A stretch of 35,904 nt of DNA from an uncultured SAR116 cluster alpha proteobacterium (GTDB lineage Bacteria > Pseudomonadota > Alphaproteobacteria > Puniceispirillales > Marisalimonadaceae), in contig CACIRZ010000014.1 of assembly GCA_902589185.1 (NCBI GenBank), forward strand, positions 1-35,904. The letters are read 5' to 3'. Both the position numbers and the translations under genes were made by a program. Under the pieces are notes generated by a model. It saw only the letters and a program-made list of their open reading frames with translations. It made no database searches and was not told where the DNA came from. Positions 24,050-33,459 of the stretch are shown piece by piece (position 1 is the stretch's first letter; each line of letters opens with the position of its first letter).

Positions 24050-24823
24050 CTATCTCTTCCAACTGGGTTCTCTTTTTTCCAAAAAGGCTTTCAAGCCTTC
24101 CTGAGCATCTGGAGTTGTTGCTGCATTACAAAAATCTTCAACTGCATTAGCTACACCTCGTCTATAATCAAGATCATTAGTTCTTAAAAAGGCTGCTCTT
24201 CCTAAATTCATAGTTATAGGTGATTTTTTTGATAAATTTATTGCTATTTCATTAACTTTTTCTCTAATTTCACTTGATAAAACTTTTCGACTAATTAACC
24301 CTAACATAAGCGCTTCGTCAGAGTAAAATGTTCTACCGCTAAAAAGTAAGTCAAATGCTTTATATCTTCCGATAATTCTTGGAAGATGTGTGAAATGGAT
24401 TGCTGGTAACAATCCTAAGTCTATTTCTGGATATCCAAATGAAGCTTTTTCTGAAGCAATAATCATATCACATGATATAGCAAGGGTCATTCCACCACCT
24501 CTTGCAGCTCCGTTGATTGATGCTATTGTAGGCTTTCCCATGTTATATTGAATATCCCAAAGATCTATATAAAGGCGATTTAAAAACTCTCTAATTTCTA
24601 ATCCTGACTTATTTAGTAAAAGATTTAAATCTAGACCTGCAGAAAATATCTTGTTGATGTCACTCTCTACTATAAGAGCTCTTACTTCTTTATCTTTAGA
24701 GGCAATTTTAAGTGTGTTCAAAATATCATTTAAAAAATCAATGCTAAATGCATTAAAAGGATTACGTTTCAGTGTTATCCATGCAATATGATTAGTTACT
24801 TTGTATTCAATAAATTTATCCAT
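24050..24823 (-). CDS. Enoyl-CoA hydratase/isomerase family protein (possibly delta3-delta2 enoyl-CoA isomerase)
   Basis: A 257-residue crotonase. The oxyanion-hole segments are SAGLDLNLL and NGAARGGGMTLAISCDMIIAS. In enoyl-CoA hydratase the GGG is followed by a glutamate (Glu144), here replaced by a Met-Thr pair. The second catalytic glutamate (Glu164 equivalent) is kept in FGYPEIDLGLLPAI. A single glutamate at this site is the pattern of mitochondrial enoyl-CoA isomerase ECI1, so isomerase activity is more likely than hydratase. It would act in unsaturated fatty-acid oxidation, consistent with the ETF-QO gene. It stands alone with gaps of over 100 bases on both sides. Confidence 0.85.
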   Translation of the reverse strand: MDKFIEYKVTNHIAWITLKRNPFNAFSIDFLNDILNTLKIASKDKEVRALIVESDINKIFSAGLDLNLLLNKSGLEIREFLNRLYIDLWDIQYNMGKPTIASINGAARGGGMTLAISCDMIIASEKASFGYPEIDLGLLPAIHFTHLPRIIGRYKAFDLLFSGRTFYSDEALMLGLISRKVLSSEIREKVNEIAINLSKKSPITMNLGRAAFLRTNDLDYRRGVANAVEDFCNAATTPDAQEGLKAFLEKREPSWKR

Positions 24824-24971
24824 ATTGATATTTTCATAAATTTAATTTTACCTAATTAATTGATTAAAATTTTGACATAAATAAAATTAAAATTGCCAAA
24901 ATAAATAATAAGTAAAGGTTATAATAATTTTATATGTATGTTTGTTTAAAACTATTATTAAAATTTTAATC

Positions 24972-26801
24972 ATGCAACAATTACATTATTTTGAAAAGAT
25001 ATTAAAAAACATTGTTTCTGATAAAGATTTATCAAATTTATCATTAAAAAATTCTTGTGACAGCTTTTCTAAGCTTTGTAGAGCTTTTATTATTAAGTTT
25101 TATAAAGACAATAGAGACTTCAATGCATCTATGTCTTTATTAAACTCACTTAAGGATGAAACTTGCTTGAAGCTTTTTAATAAATTTTTTAATTCACAAT
25201 CACAAAATATTACTTTTAATCATAATATGAAATACAAAGATCACATTTGGGATATATTTTGTCCAGAGGCTCTTGAGTCTTATAATAAACCTGAAAAAAT
25301 AAAGAATAAAATATTACGAAAAAGAAAATTGACTAATCTTAAGGAGAGTAAAAATTTCCTTACAAATCCAGCTAAAGAGATACTTTTTTTAAGCAATGTT
25401 TTAATTACAACACCAATTGATTATTTTTCATCAAGCATTCCAATTGAAATTAAAGATGAATTACAACAATTCAAGAATGTAAGACAAAGCTATTGGTATG
25501 ATCATCCAATACCTTTGGATGCAACAATTTATGAGAATGAAATAATTTATGGATTGAAAAATCTTGATGAAGCAATTGCTTTCGAAGCACAAAGGAATAA
25601 CTTAAAAATTCCAGACAAAATCAAACTAGTTCTATCTGTTTCTGTTACACATAATGGTTTAGAAAAGATTGCTTTAGACTACGTTAAATTAATTATTAAG
25701 AAACAATTAAATTTAAAATTTATAGATGTTTATCTTTTTGATGAGGATATTTGTAATAAAATTTACGCAACAATTTTCCTGAAGAATGACAAATATAATG
25801 TATTTGGCGTCAATGGAAATTATGGTCGTCATTACACCTTTTTAAAATATATCTTATTAATTTATAATAAGGTAATCAACTCAGATTTAAGATATAGTTT
25901 TAAGATTGATTTAGATCAAGTTTTTGATCAAAAAATGTTATTAAAAAATACTGGTTTTTCTATATTTGAAATTTTTAAAAATCAAAAATTTTGGGGAGGT
26001 ACTGCGACTGATTTTGAAGGAAGAAAAGTTGATTTGGGCTTGTTGGCTGGAGCATTAGTTAATAAGAATGATATTTCAAAAGATTTGTTTACTCCAGATG
26101 TCCAAAGACCAAAAATTAAAAATTATGCGTCTGGTTTATCTTCAAAACGAATTTTTTGTCCAGAATGGCCACAGTCATTGTCAACAGAAGCAGAATTAAT
26201 GAACAAATCAAACGATATCCAAAGAATACATGTAACTGGAGGTACTACAGGCATAACAGTAGAAAGCTTAAAAAAATGGGCTCCATTTACGCCTAGTTTT
26301 GTTAATAGAGCGGAAGACCAAGCTTTTGTTATTTCATCTATTAATAAAAACGAATATTTAAGTCATTGCCATGCCAAAAACTTGATCATGAGACATGATA
26401 AACATGCATTTGCTCAAAAAAGTATAGAAATGTCCAAATTTGGAAAAGAAATAGGAAATTTAGAAAGAATATTAATTTTTAGTAATTATTTTGAAGCGCA
26501 TGAACTTGGTTTTAAAATTTTAAAAGAACACTTCTGGCCATTTACGTCAGTCTTTTCTTCAAAGCATGCTGAACTACTTGTAGGATTAGTATTTTTAATC
26601 GATGGGTGTTTTAATGGTGAATCATATGTGAGTACAGGTGCAAAAAGATTGTTGGAAATCCAAGAATTCTGCAAAACAAAACTACATGGTCAATACAAAA
26701 ACGAAAAACAATTTTGGCAGGAATTTGTTGATCGTTTAGAGGTTTTTGATGATAAAAATCATGGATTAAAATCAATAATAAATTCAACCAAAGTACTATG
26801 A
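24972..26801 (+). CDS. Putative GT-A fold glycosyltransferase-like protein (orphan)
   Basis: A cytosolic protein of 609 residues (from ATG 24972; an in-frame TTG at 24942 would add ten). I do not recognise a named family. The middle carries IKLVLSVSVTHNGLEKIALDYV, like a first GT-A strand-helix. YSFKIDLDQVFD gives a D-x-D at 313-315 that could bind metal and nucleotide sugar. A later FVNRAEDQAFV has an Glu-Asp (447-448) like the acid pair of GT2-type enzymes, and LSHCHAKNLIMRHDKHAF follows with histidines. The N-terminal 200 residues have no recognisable domain. No transmembrane helix. It lies on its own between oppositely oriented genes, so no context helps. A glycosyltransferase is inference from these motifs. 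Confidence 0.6.
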   Translation: MQQLHYFEKILKNIVSDKDLSNLSLKNSCDSFSKLCRAFIIKFYKDNRDFNASMSLLNSLKDETCLKLFNKFFNSQSQNITFNHNMKYKDHIWDIFCPEALESYNKPEKIKNKILRKRKLTNLKESKNFLTNPAKEILFLSNVLITTPIDYFSSSIPIEIKDELQQFKNVRQSYWYDHPIPLDATIYENEIIYGLKNLDEAIAFEAQRNNLKIPDKIKLVLSVSVTHNGLEKIALDYVKLIIKKQLNLKFIDVYLFDEDICNKIYATIFLKNDKYNVFGVNGNYGRHYTFLKYILLIYNKVINSDLRYSFKIDLDQVFDQKMLLKNTGFSIFEIFKNQKFWGGTATDFEGRKVDLGLLAGALVNKNDISKDLFTPDVQRPKIKNYASGLSSKRIFCPEWPQSLSTEAELMNKSNDIQRIHVTGGTTGITVESLKKWAPFTPSFVNRAEDQAFVISSINKNEYLSHCHAKNLIMRHDKHAFAQKSIEMSKFGKEIGNLERILIFSNYFEAHELGFKILKEHFWPFTSVFSSKHAELLVGLVFLIDGCFNGESYVSTGAKRLLEIQEFCKTKLHGQYKNEKQFWQEFVDRLEVFDDKNHGLKSIINSTKVL

Positions 26802-26825
26802 TATATAATTAGTTTAATTTATATT

Positions 26826-27653
26826 TTAAATTGCAACATATTTATATCCATTACCAAATTTATCTAAATATCCAAATTTTGGCTCTAGAATATGGCCTCC
26901 CGAACAAATTATTCTATCATTACACACCATATCAAAAGCTTTTTTTCTTGATTTCAGTCCTTGTTCTACATCAATGTCAAAAAGCACAGAAATATTTGGA
27001 TCTGATAACTGTAAATTAGGCGTGTGTAATACATCGCCCATCTGAACAAAACTGATATTACCATCGTCTATTCTAAATCCACTATGTCCAGGTGTGTGTC
27101 CTGGAAGTGGTACAGGAAATACGCCAGAAATAATTTCTTGATTAGTTTTAATAGTTTTTACTTTTTCTCCGTAGGCTTTGATAACAGATTTGTTTAAATC
27201 AGCCATGTTTTTACCATTTACCTCAACGTCTTCAAAATCATCCTTACTCCAAAAGTTCAATTCATCTTCTATAATGTTAACGGTTGCATTTGGAAAAATG
27301 GCCTTACCATCTTTGTTAATTGATCCTCCTACATGATCAGGATGTAAATGAGTAAAAAAGATGTCGGTTATATCTTCAGGTTTGACATTAGCTTTTGCAA
27401 GTTCTTCATGAATAAATCCACAGGTTGGTCCAAATAAATCTCTACATCCTGAATCAACTAATAGAATTTTTTCATTTTTGAATATTAGATAAGCATTAAT
27501 TTGACTGTTTGTGAGTTGATTATTTTCATCAGAAAGTTTTTTAGTAGTTTCTTCATCTATATTAAGAAGTATTTCCTTAGGTAAAGTTAACTCTCCATCC
27601 TTAAGAGCAACTACTCTTGTTGAACCAACCATGAGTTCTTGTAAATCTGACAT
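26826..27653 (-). CDS. MBL-fold metallohydrolase
   Basis: A 275-residue metallo-beta-lactamase fold protein. The metal motif is FFTHLHPDHVGG (HxHxDH) near residue 95, a second histidine is in LPGHTPGHSGFRI, a further aspartate in FVQMGDVLHTP, and a late histidine in CSGGHILEPKFG. All standard metal ligands are therefore present. No signal peptide is seen, so it is probably cytosolic. The arrangement is that of quorum-quenching lactonase/glyoxalase II-like hydrolases. Substrate unknown. It converges on the glycosyltransferase-like gene with a 24-base gap; an 81-base gap separates its start from the DNA ligase stop. Confidence 0.88.
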   Translation of the reverse strand: MSDLQELMVGSTRVVALKDGELTLPKEILLNIDEETTKKLSDENNQLTNSQINAYLIFKNEKILLVDSGCRDLFGPTCGFIHEELAKANVKPEDITDIFFTHLHPDHVGGSINKDGKAIFPNATVNIIEDELNFWSKDDFEDVEVNGKNMADLNKSVIKAYGEKVKTIKTNQEIISGVFPVPLPGHTPGHSGFRIDDGNISFVQMGDVLHTPNLQLSDPNISVLFDIDVEQGLKSRKKAFDMVCNDRIICSGGHILEPKFGYLDKFGNGYKYVAI

Positions 27654-27734
27654 ATCTTACCCCTATAAAATAATCTACTTTTAAATGATAGAAAATAAAA
27701 TTTTGTAATTCAACACAATTAATCTAAAAAATTT

Positions 27735-29300
27735 TTACAAAAATTCTGATTTAAATTCACAAAGTTGTATCACTTCGCATGTTGGCTTATCTTCTCTAAG
27801 TCTCTTGATTCTGGGAAATCTCAACGCAACCCCAGATTTATGTCTTGTGCTAGAGTTAACAGAGTCAAAAGCAACTTCAATGACGAAAGTTTTTTCAACT
27901 TCTCTTACAGGACCAAATTTTTTAATCGTGTTGTTACGAACAAATTTATCTAAAATTTTTAATTCATTATCATTAAATCCAAAATATGCTTTTCCAATTG
28001 GAGAAATTTGTTCTCCATCCCATAAACCAAAAGTAAAGTCAGAATAATATGAACTTCTTTTGCCGTGACCTCTTACTGCATACATTAAAATTGCATCAAC
28101 AGTTTTAGGATCTTTTTTCCATTTAAACCAATGTCCTTTTGGACGACCAGAAATATAAGGGCTAGACTTTCTCTTTATCATTAAGCCTTCATGTTGTTCG
28201 TCTATAATTTCATTTTTTCTAATTGCAGTTAAATTCTTCCAACTATTGAAATTAATTATCTTTGATAAATCAAAAAATTCATTTTTGTTTTTATAATACC
28301 AATTCTCAAGTAAATTTCGTCTTTCTTCCCAATTTTTTTCTCTTAAATCATCATTGTTTAAATACAAAATATCATACAACTTTACAAAAGCAGGGAAGTC
28401 ATTAATGTGCTTCAAACTTACTTTTTTTCTATTCAATCTTTGTTGTAGTGAATTAAAATTCATTGGGATATAATTTCTTCCTACTAATAATTCTCCGTCC
28501 AGTATTACCAAATTTTTTTCATGACTTTTTATTTCAGGAAATGAAAGACTAATATCATCACCTGTACGAGAAAAAATTTTGATGTTAGAATCACTTATAA
28601 TAATTTGAACTCTTATTCCATCCCACTTCCATTCTGCAACAAAGTTTTTGCTATCAAGATTTATAAAATCCTTCTCTTCTATTGGGTTGGCAAGCATCAT
28701 TGGATTAAATGTATTTTTAAGATCAATCTTTGGGATAGGACCTGAATTACATAACCAATTAAATAAGTTTTCATATGGAGGATCAATTCCGTGCCATATT
28801 TTTTCTATATCATCTAATTTTTTATCTCCAAATTTAGCTAATGTGGTTTTAGCTAGTCTTGATGAAACCCCTATTCGCAAACCACCACTAATTAATTTAA
28901 TTAAGCCCCATCTTTCAGTTTCATTTGCTATGGAAAGAAAGGTTTGAATTTTTTTCTTTAATTCACTTTTATTGATATTTTGTAAAATACCAATCATTTT
29001 TGAAATTTGAGGAAGACCTCCATTTTCCTTGTGGGGCCAGATTAAAGAAATAGTTTCTGCTAGATCTCCAACATAATCGTATGATAACGCAAATAACTCT
29101 TCATCAACGTTTTCTCGAACTATTTCTTTTATTTTTGAAATTGGAATATTTTTAATTTCTAGACCGTTAGTAATAATAGCTAGAGTATACCCTCTATCTG
29201 GATCTGGAGTATTTTTAAAATAATCACATAAAATATCAACTTTTCTATTTCTAGATGAAGTTAACAACAATTTATCAATTAATTCACTAAAACCTCTCAC
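27735..29300 (-). CDS. ATP-dependent DNA ligase of the Lhr/MPE-associated cluster
   Basis: A 521-residue ligase. The nucleotidyl-transfer lysine is K225 in AEWKWDGIRVQI (motif I, KxDG). Motif III-like LDGELLVG follows, then EGLMIKRKSSPYISGRPKGHWFKWKKDP (motifs IV-V). The C-terminal OB domain ends with SSTRHKSGVALRFPRIKRLRED, family-typical for bacterial ligase with an N-terminal DNA-binding domain. The start is GTG 29300, overlapping the exonuclease stop (GTGA). It seals nicks with ATP and is encoded with an MBL exonuclease, helicase and phosphoesterase. That quartet is a known, still poorly understood bacterial DNA repair cluster. Confidence 0.95.
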   Translation of the reverse strand: MRGFSELIDKLLLTSSRNRKVDILCDYFKNTPDPDRGYTLAIITNGLEIKNIPISKIKEIVRENVDEELFALSYDYVGDLAETISLIWPHKENGGLPQISKMIGILQNINKSELKKKIQTFLSIANETERWGLIKLISGGLRIGVSSRLAKTTLAKFGDKKLDDIEKIWHGIDPPYENLFNWLCNSGPIPKIDLKNTFNPMMLANPIEEKDFINLDSKNFVAEWKWDGIRVQIIISDSNIKIFSRTGDDISLSFPEIKSHEKNLVILDGELLVGRNYIPMNFNSLQQRLNRKKVSLKHINDFPAFVKLYDILYLNNDDLREKNWEERRNLLENWYYKNKNEFFDLSKIINFNSWKNLTAIRKNEIIDEQHEGLMIKRKSSPYISGRPKGHWFKWKKDPKTVDAILMYAVRGHGKRSSYYSDFTFGLWDGEQISPIGKAYFGFNDNELKILDKFVRNNTIKKFGPVREVEKTFVIEVAFDSVNSSTRHKSGVALRFPRIKRLREDKPTCEVIQLCEFKSEFL

Positions 29301-30286
29301 AAATCTTCCTCATCCTCTCTTCCAGATAAGGATAGTGCTAATCCATTGATCTGATTCATTTTGCACCAATGAACTATTGCTTCTTCTCTGCCATGAGTCA
29401 CATACACATTTTCAGCGTCCGTAAATTTTATATATTGAGTTAACTCATTCCAATCTGCATGATCAGAAATTATAAGAGGGAGCTCAACTAGGCTTTGTTT
29501 AGCTCTTTGTTTGATTGACATCCATCCTGAGGCTTGACAAATAATTGGATCTTCGAATTTTCTAGACCATACATTTTTTATTGCAGATGGTGGAGCAAGA
29601 ATAATTTCTCCCTGGTATTCCTTTTTATCTTTGAGATTTGTCTTTAAAAATTTTCCTAAAAAAATTTTCTCTTCTACATAATAATTACATAATTTTTCTA
29701 ATGCTCCATGTATAAAAATTTCTTTATCATATCTTTGTTGTCTTAGTAAGCCTATTATTCTTTGTGCCTTTCCAAGAGCATAAACTCCGACTAGATGAGG
29801 TCTTTTTGGAAACAATTCAAGTGATCTTAAGAGTTTTTTTATTTCATTATGTTCATTTGGATGTTGAAAAACAGGCAGTCCAAAAGTAGCTTCAGTAACT
29901 AAAGTGTGACATTTTACAGGTTCAAAATTTTCACAAGTTTTATCCTTTTTAGTCTTGTAATCACCTGTAAAATTTATTCTTTCGCCCCTATACTCTGCTA
30001 ATACTTGAACACTTCCTAAAATATGTCCAGCTGGATAAAAGGTGATTTTAACATCATCAATTTTTAAAGTTTTATTTAATGTTAACTCTTGAAAATTTTG
30101 TGCACAATTTTCACCATACCTAATTTTCATAATATTTATTGTTTCTTTTGTAGCTAAAACATTTTTATGACCTGGTTTGGCGTGATCAGCATGTCCATGT
30201 GTTATAATTGCATTTTCCACTGGCTTAGACGGATCAATATATGTATTGATTGGGGATATATATAAATTTTCATTAATCCACTTCAT
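29297..30286 (-). CDS. Ligase-associated MBL/beta-CASP DNA exonuclease
   Basis: A 329-residue nuclease of the MBL-beta-CASP superfamily, the same superfamily as SNM1/Artemis and CPSF73. The metal site is ITHGHADHAKPG with H30, H32, D34 and H35. Further residues are FYPAGHILGS, NFTGDYKTKKD (a metal-bridging aspartate) and IISDHADWNEL late in the protein. It is the second gene of the ligase cluster and overlaps the ligase by four bases. It would trim 5' or 3' ends before ligation. Start ATG 30286 is only 17 bases from the divergent helicase start, and I see no Shine-Dalgarno in front of it. Confidence 0.93.
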   Translation of the reverse strand: MKWINENLYISPINTYIDPSKPVENAIITHGHADHAKPGHKNVLATKETINIMKIRYGENCAQNFQELTLNKTLKIDDVKITFYPAGHILGSVQVLAEYRGERINFTGDYKTKKDKTCENFEPVKCHTLVTEATFGLPVFQHPNEHNEIKKLLRSLELFPKRPHLVGVYALGKAQRIIGLLRQQRYDKEIFIHGALEKLCNYYVEEKIFLGKFLKTNLKDKKEYQGEIILAPPSAIKNVWSRKFEDPIICQASGWMSIKQRAKQSLVELPLIISDHADWNELTQYIKFTDAENVYVTHGREEAIVHWCKMNQINGLALSLSGREDEEDL

Positions 30287-30303
30287 TATAGTAATATATA
30301 ATA

Positions 30304-32727
30304 ATGTCAGATTTTTTAAAGATTGAACCTATTGATAATTGGTTGAAAAAAAATAATTGGTCCTTTTACAATCATCAAGTTGAAACCTTAAAATTATCTG
30401 AGAATGGTTTTGATGTTTTACTTGTTGCACCTACTGGAGGTGGTAAAACTCTAGCTGGTTTTTTACCATCACTAAATGACTTAATTAATAATAAATCAGA
30501 AAAAAATAAGCTGCATACACTATATATATCTCCCCTCAAAGCACTTACAATCGATGTTCATAGAAATTTAACTAGTCCTATTGAAGATCAGGGTTTGGAT
30601 ATAAGAGTTGAAACAAGAACAGGCGATACTTCAGCCTATAAAAAAAATAGGCAAAAGATTTTACCTCCTCATATGCTCATGACCACCCCTGAATCATTAG
30701 CTTTGTTATTGTCAAATAAGGAATCAAAAGATTATTTTAAGGATTTAAAATACTTAATTATTGATGAAATACATGTTTTAGTTAATTCAAAACGAGGTGA
30801 TTTACTATCACTAAATTTATCTAGAATTAATTCAATGAGTCCAGATTGCAAAAGAATAGGTTTGTCTGCAACGGTTAAAAATAAAGAAACTGTATTAAAA
30901 TTTTTAACTTCAAAAAATCAGGCAAAAATTTTAAACGTTAAAGAAACATCTCTTCCCAAAATAGAAATTTTAGAAACAAAAACTAGGGTTCCATGGTCTG
31001 GTCACATGGCAAGTTATGCAATTAAGGACATATATCAAAAAATAAAAAAATCATCCTTAACAATTGTTTTTGTAAACACAAGAGCGCAAGCAGAATTAAT
31101 TTTCAACAAACTGTGGCAAGAGAATGATAATAATTTAAGAATTGCTATCCATCATGGAAGTTTAGAAAAAGAGATTAGAAGGAAGGTAGAAAACTTAATG
31201 TCTCTAGGAAAAATCGACTGTGTAGTAGCAACAAGTTCTTTAGATCTTGGAATTGATTGGGGAGATGTTGATTTAGTTATTCAAATTGGTTCACCAAAAG
31301 GGATTTCAAGATTTTTACAACGTATAGGAAGAAGTAATCATAGATTTGATGAACCTTCAAACGCAATTTTAGTACCATCAAATAGATTTGAATATTTAGA
31401 ATGTTTATCTGCAATAAATTCAATCCAAAATAAGTTATTAGATGAAACAAGAGAAAAAAAAGGAAGTTTAGATGTACTTGCCCAGCATGTTTTAGGTGTT
31501 GCGTGTAGTGAACCATTTCAAGTTGATGATTTGTATAATCAAGTCATAAATGCATGGCCATATAGACATTTAACAAAAACAAAGTTCTTTGAAGTTTTAG
31601 AGTTTGTAAAAAATGGGGGATATTCTCTGAAACATTATGAACGATATTCTAAAATAGGACTTAATAAAAATAAATTCTATGCAATTAAAAATAAAAGTAT
31701 ACGAAATAAATATAGATTAAATGTAGGCACTATTGTTGAATCTTATATGCTTAAAGTCAAATTAGGGAATAGAACTTTAGGTCAAGTAGAAGAATGGTTT
31801 ATAGAAGGATTAAATGAAGGAGATACTTTTTTATTTAGTGGTAGAGTATTAGAATATCAAAGTATTTCAAATAATAATGTCATTGTAAAATCTACAAGTC
31901 ATACTCAACCTAAAATACCATCTTATGCTGGAGGAAGATTACCTCTAAGTACAGAACTTTCAATTGAAGTAAGAAAATTATTGAGCAAAAAACAATTTTG
32001 GAAAAATTTTCCAAATCAAATTAATGAATGGTTAAAGCTACAATCAAAATTTTCAAATTTACCATCTTTAAACGGGCTTTTAGTTGAAACATTCCCTCGT
32101 TTAATGAGTGGTAAAAAAAGATTTTTTTTAATTTGTTATACTTTTGAGGGAAGAAATGCCAATCAAACACTAGGTTTTTTAATGTCAAAAAAAATGCAAC
32201 GCATTGGTTATAAACCTATCAGTTTTGTTGCTACAGATTATGCCTTAGCTATATGGTCAATAAATGAGGTCAAAGATGTAAATAATATTCTAAATGATGA
32301 TCTAATGTTAGATGATTTATATGAATGGTTAGAAGAAACACCATTGCTGAAAAAAAATTTTAGAGATGCAGCTATTATTTCAGGTTTAATTGAGCGTTCC
32401 ATACCTGGTCAGAAAAAAACTGGTAAACAGGTATTATTTAACTCTGATTTAATTTTCAATGTTCTTAAAAAACACGAACCAAAGCATCTTGTATTAGAAG
32501 TAGCAAGAGAAGACTCTTATAGAGGATTAATAGATTTAGATAGATTGAGTGAATTTTTAAAAAGAATTGAAAAAAATATTACTCATGAAAAACTTGATAG
32601 AATTTCACCATTGGCGGTTCCTCTAATATTAGAAATCAATAGACAAACCATTGATAAATCTGAAATGGAAGAATATTTCCTTGAAGAACTTGAAAATGAA
32701 ATATTAAGTGAAGTTGGTTTAAATTGA
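30304..32727 (+). CDS. Ligase-associated DEXH-box DNA helicase (Lhr-core type)
   Basis: An 807-residue superfamily-2 helicase. Walker A is APTGGGKTLAG with K48. The DEIH box is D154-E155-I156-H157 (LIIDEIHVL). Motif III-like GLSATVKN and motif VI QRIGRSNHR follow, giving two RecA domains. The C-terminal half contains the winged-helix and Lhr C-terminal core, with SGRVLEYQ and LVETFPRLMSGKKRF. The size (about 810) is that of Lhr-core ligase-associated helicases, a 3'-to-5' translocating DNA helicase. There is no Shine-Dalgarno ahead of ATG 30304. The next gene begins with TTG overlapping its stop (TTGA). Confidence 0.94.
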   Translation: MSDFLKIEPIDNWLKKNNWSFYNHQVETLKLSENGFDVLLVAPTGGGKTLAGFLPSLNDLINNKSEKNKLHTLYISPLKALTIDVHRNLTSPIEDQGLDIRVETRTGDTSAYKKNRQKILPPHMLMTTPESLALLLSNKESKDYFKDLKYLIIDEIHVLVNSKRGDLLSLNLSRINSMSPDCKRIGLSATVKNKETVLKFLTSKNQAKILNVKETSLPKIEILETKTRVPWSGHMASYAIKDIYQKIKKSSLTIVFVNTRAQAELIFNKLWQENDNNLRIAIHHGSLEKEIRRKVENLMSLGKIDCVVATSSLDLGIDWGDVDLVIQIGSPKGISRFLQRIGRSNHRFDEPSNAILVPSNRFEYLECLSAINSIQNKLLDETREKKGSLDVLAQHVLGVACSEPFQVDDLYNQVINAWPYRHLTKTKFFEVLEFVKNGGYSLKHYERYSKIGLNKNKFYAIKNKSIRNKYRLNVGTIVESYMLKVKLGNRTLGQVEEWFIEGLNEGDTFLFSGRVLEYQSISNNNVIVKSTSHTQPKIPSYAGGRLPLSTELSIEVRKLLSKKQFWKNFPNQINEWLKLQSKFSNLPSLNGLLVETFPRLMSGKKRFFLICYTFEGRNANQTLGFLMSKKMQRIGYKPISFVATDYALAIWSINEVKDVNNILNDDLMLDDLYEWLEETPLLKKNFRDAAIISGLIERSIPGQKKTGKQVLFNSDLIFNVLKKHEPKHLVLEVAREDSYRGLIDLDRLSEFLKRIEKNITHEKLDRISPLAVPLILEINRQTIDKSEMEEYFLEELENEILSEVGLN

Positions 32728-33386
32728 AGACTATTAATTTTAATAATAATAAATTTCAAATTAGTAGAGATGGGATATTATATTGGTTTGATAAACAAAT
32801 TGCAATTATATCAGATTTACACCTTGAAAAAGGGAGTAGTTTCGGTCCTTCTGGACAATTTCTACCACCTTATGATAGTGAAGAAACCCTAACGAAACTT
32901 CTAAATACATTAAGTAATTATAATATAACAAAAGTAATTCTTTTAGGAGATACTTTTCACGATAAAAATGCATTGAGCAGAATGTCTAATAAAGTTTTAA
33001 TTTTGTTTGAAACATTTATCAAAAAATACGAAGTAATTTTTGTACTTGGGAACCATGAAACCAAAATGCAATTAGAAAATATAAAGTTTTTTAATGAGTA
33101 TGTTTTAGATGGGATTCATTTTATCCATCAAAAATCAAAAAAATCTATATATCAAATTTCAGGGCACTATCATCCAGTTGCAACAATAAGAACAGGTTCT
33201 AAGAAAATAACTGGTAAATGCTTTATTCACGAACAGTACAATTTAATCATGCCTTCTTATGGCGTTTATACAGGTGGCTTAAATATAAAAAATGAGTTAT
33301 TTAAAAATTTATTTAAAAAAGAACCAAATGTTTATTTTTTAGGAAAAAAATCTGTGTATAAATTTCCATATAAGTTTTATTTATAG
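32724..33386 (+). CDS. pdeM: Ligase-associated metallophosphoesterase (PdeM-like)
   Basis: A 220-residue calcineurin-like phosphoesterase. The motif I AIISDLHLEKGSSFG has D31 and H33, motif II is ILLGDTFHD, motif III is VLGNHETKM, and the final metal pair is in ISGHYHPVAT. All five metallophosphatase motifs are intact. Its start is TTG 32724, overlapping the helicase stop; no ATG precedes motif I. As in other bacteria it is coupled to the Lhr-core helicase; together with ligase and exonuclease it forms the fourth member of the repair quartet. It would remove 3' phosphates or hydrolyse phosphodiesters, by family inference. Confidence 0.93.
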   Translation: MKTINFNNNKFQISRDGILYWFDKQIAIISDLHLEKGSSFGPSGQFLPPYDSEETLTKLLNTLSNYNITKVILLGDTFHDKNALSRMSNKVLILFETFIKKYEVIFVLGNHETKMQLENIKFFNEYVLDGIHFIHQKSKKSIYQISGHYHPVATIRTGSKKITGKCFIHEQYNLIMPSYGVYTGGLNIKNELFKNLFKKEPNVYFLGKKSVYKFPYKFYL

Positions 33387-33459
33387 GGCATATTTATTAA
33401 ATCAAGCGTTAATGATATGATGAATTATATATATTTCTGAGTTAAAAGGTTAATATATT

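Noticed and set aside
24872-24925. TTGACA at 24872 and TATAAT at 24920 as a promoter for the GT-like gene
   Set aside because: The spacing is 42 bases, far from the 16-18 required; the nearer TTGCCA has a 21-base spacer.
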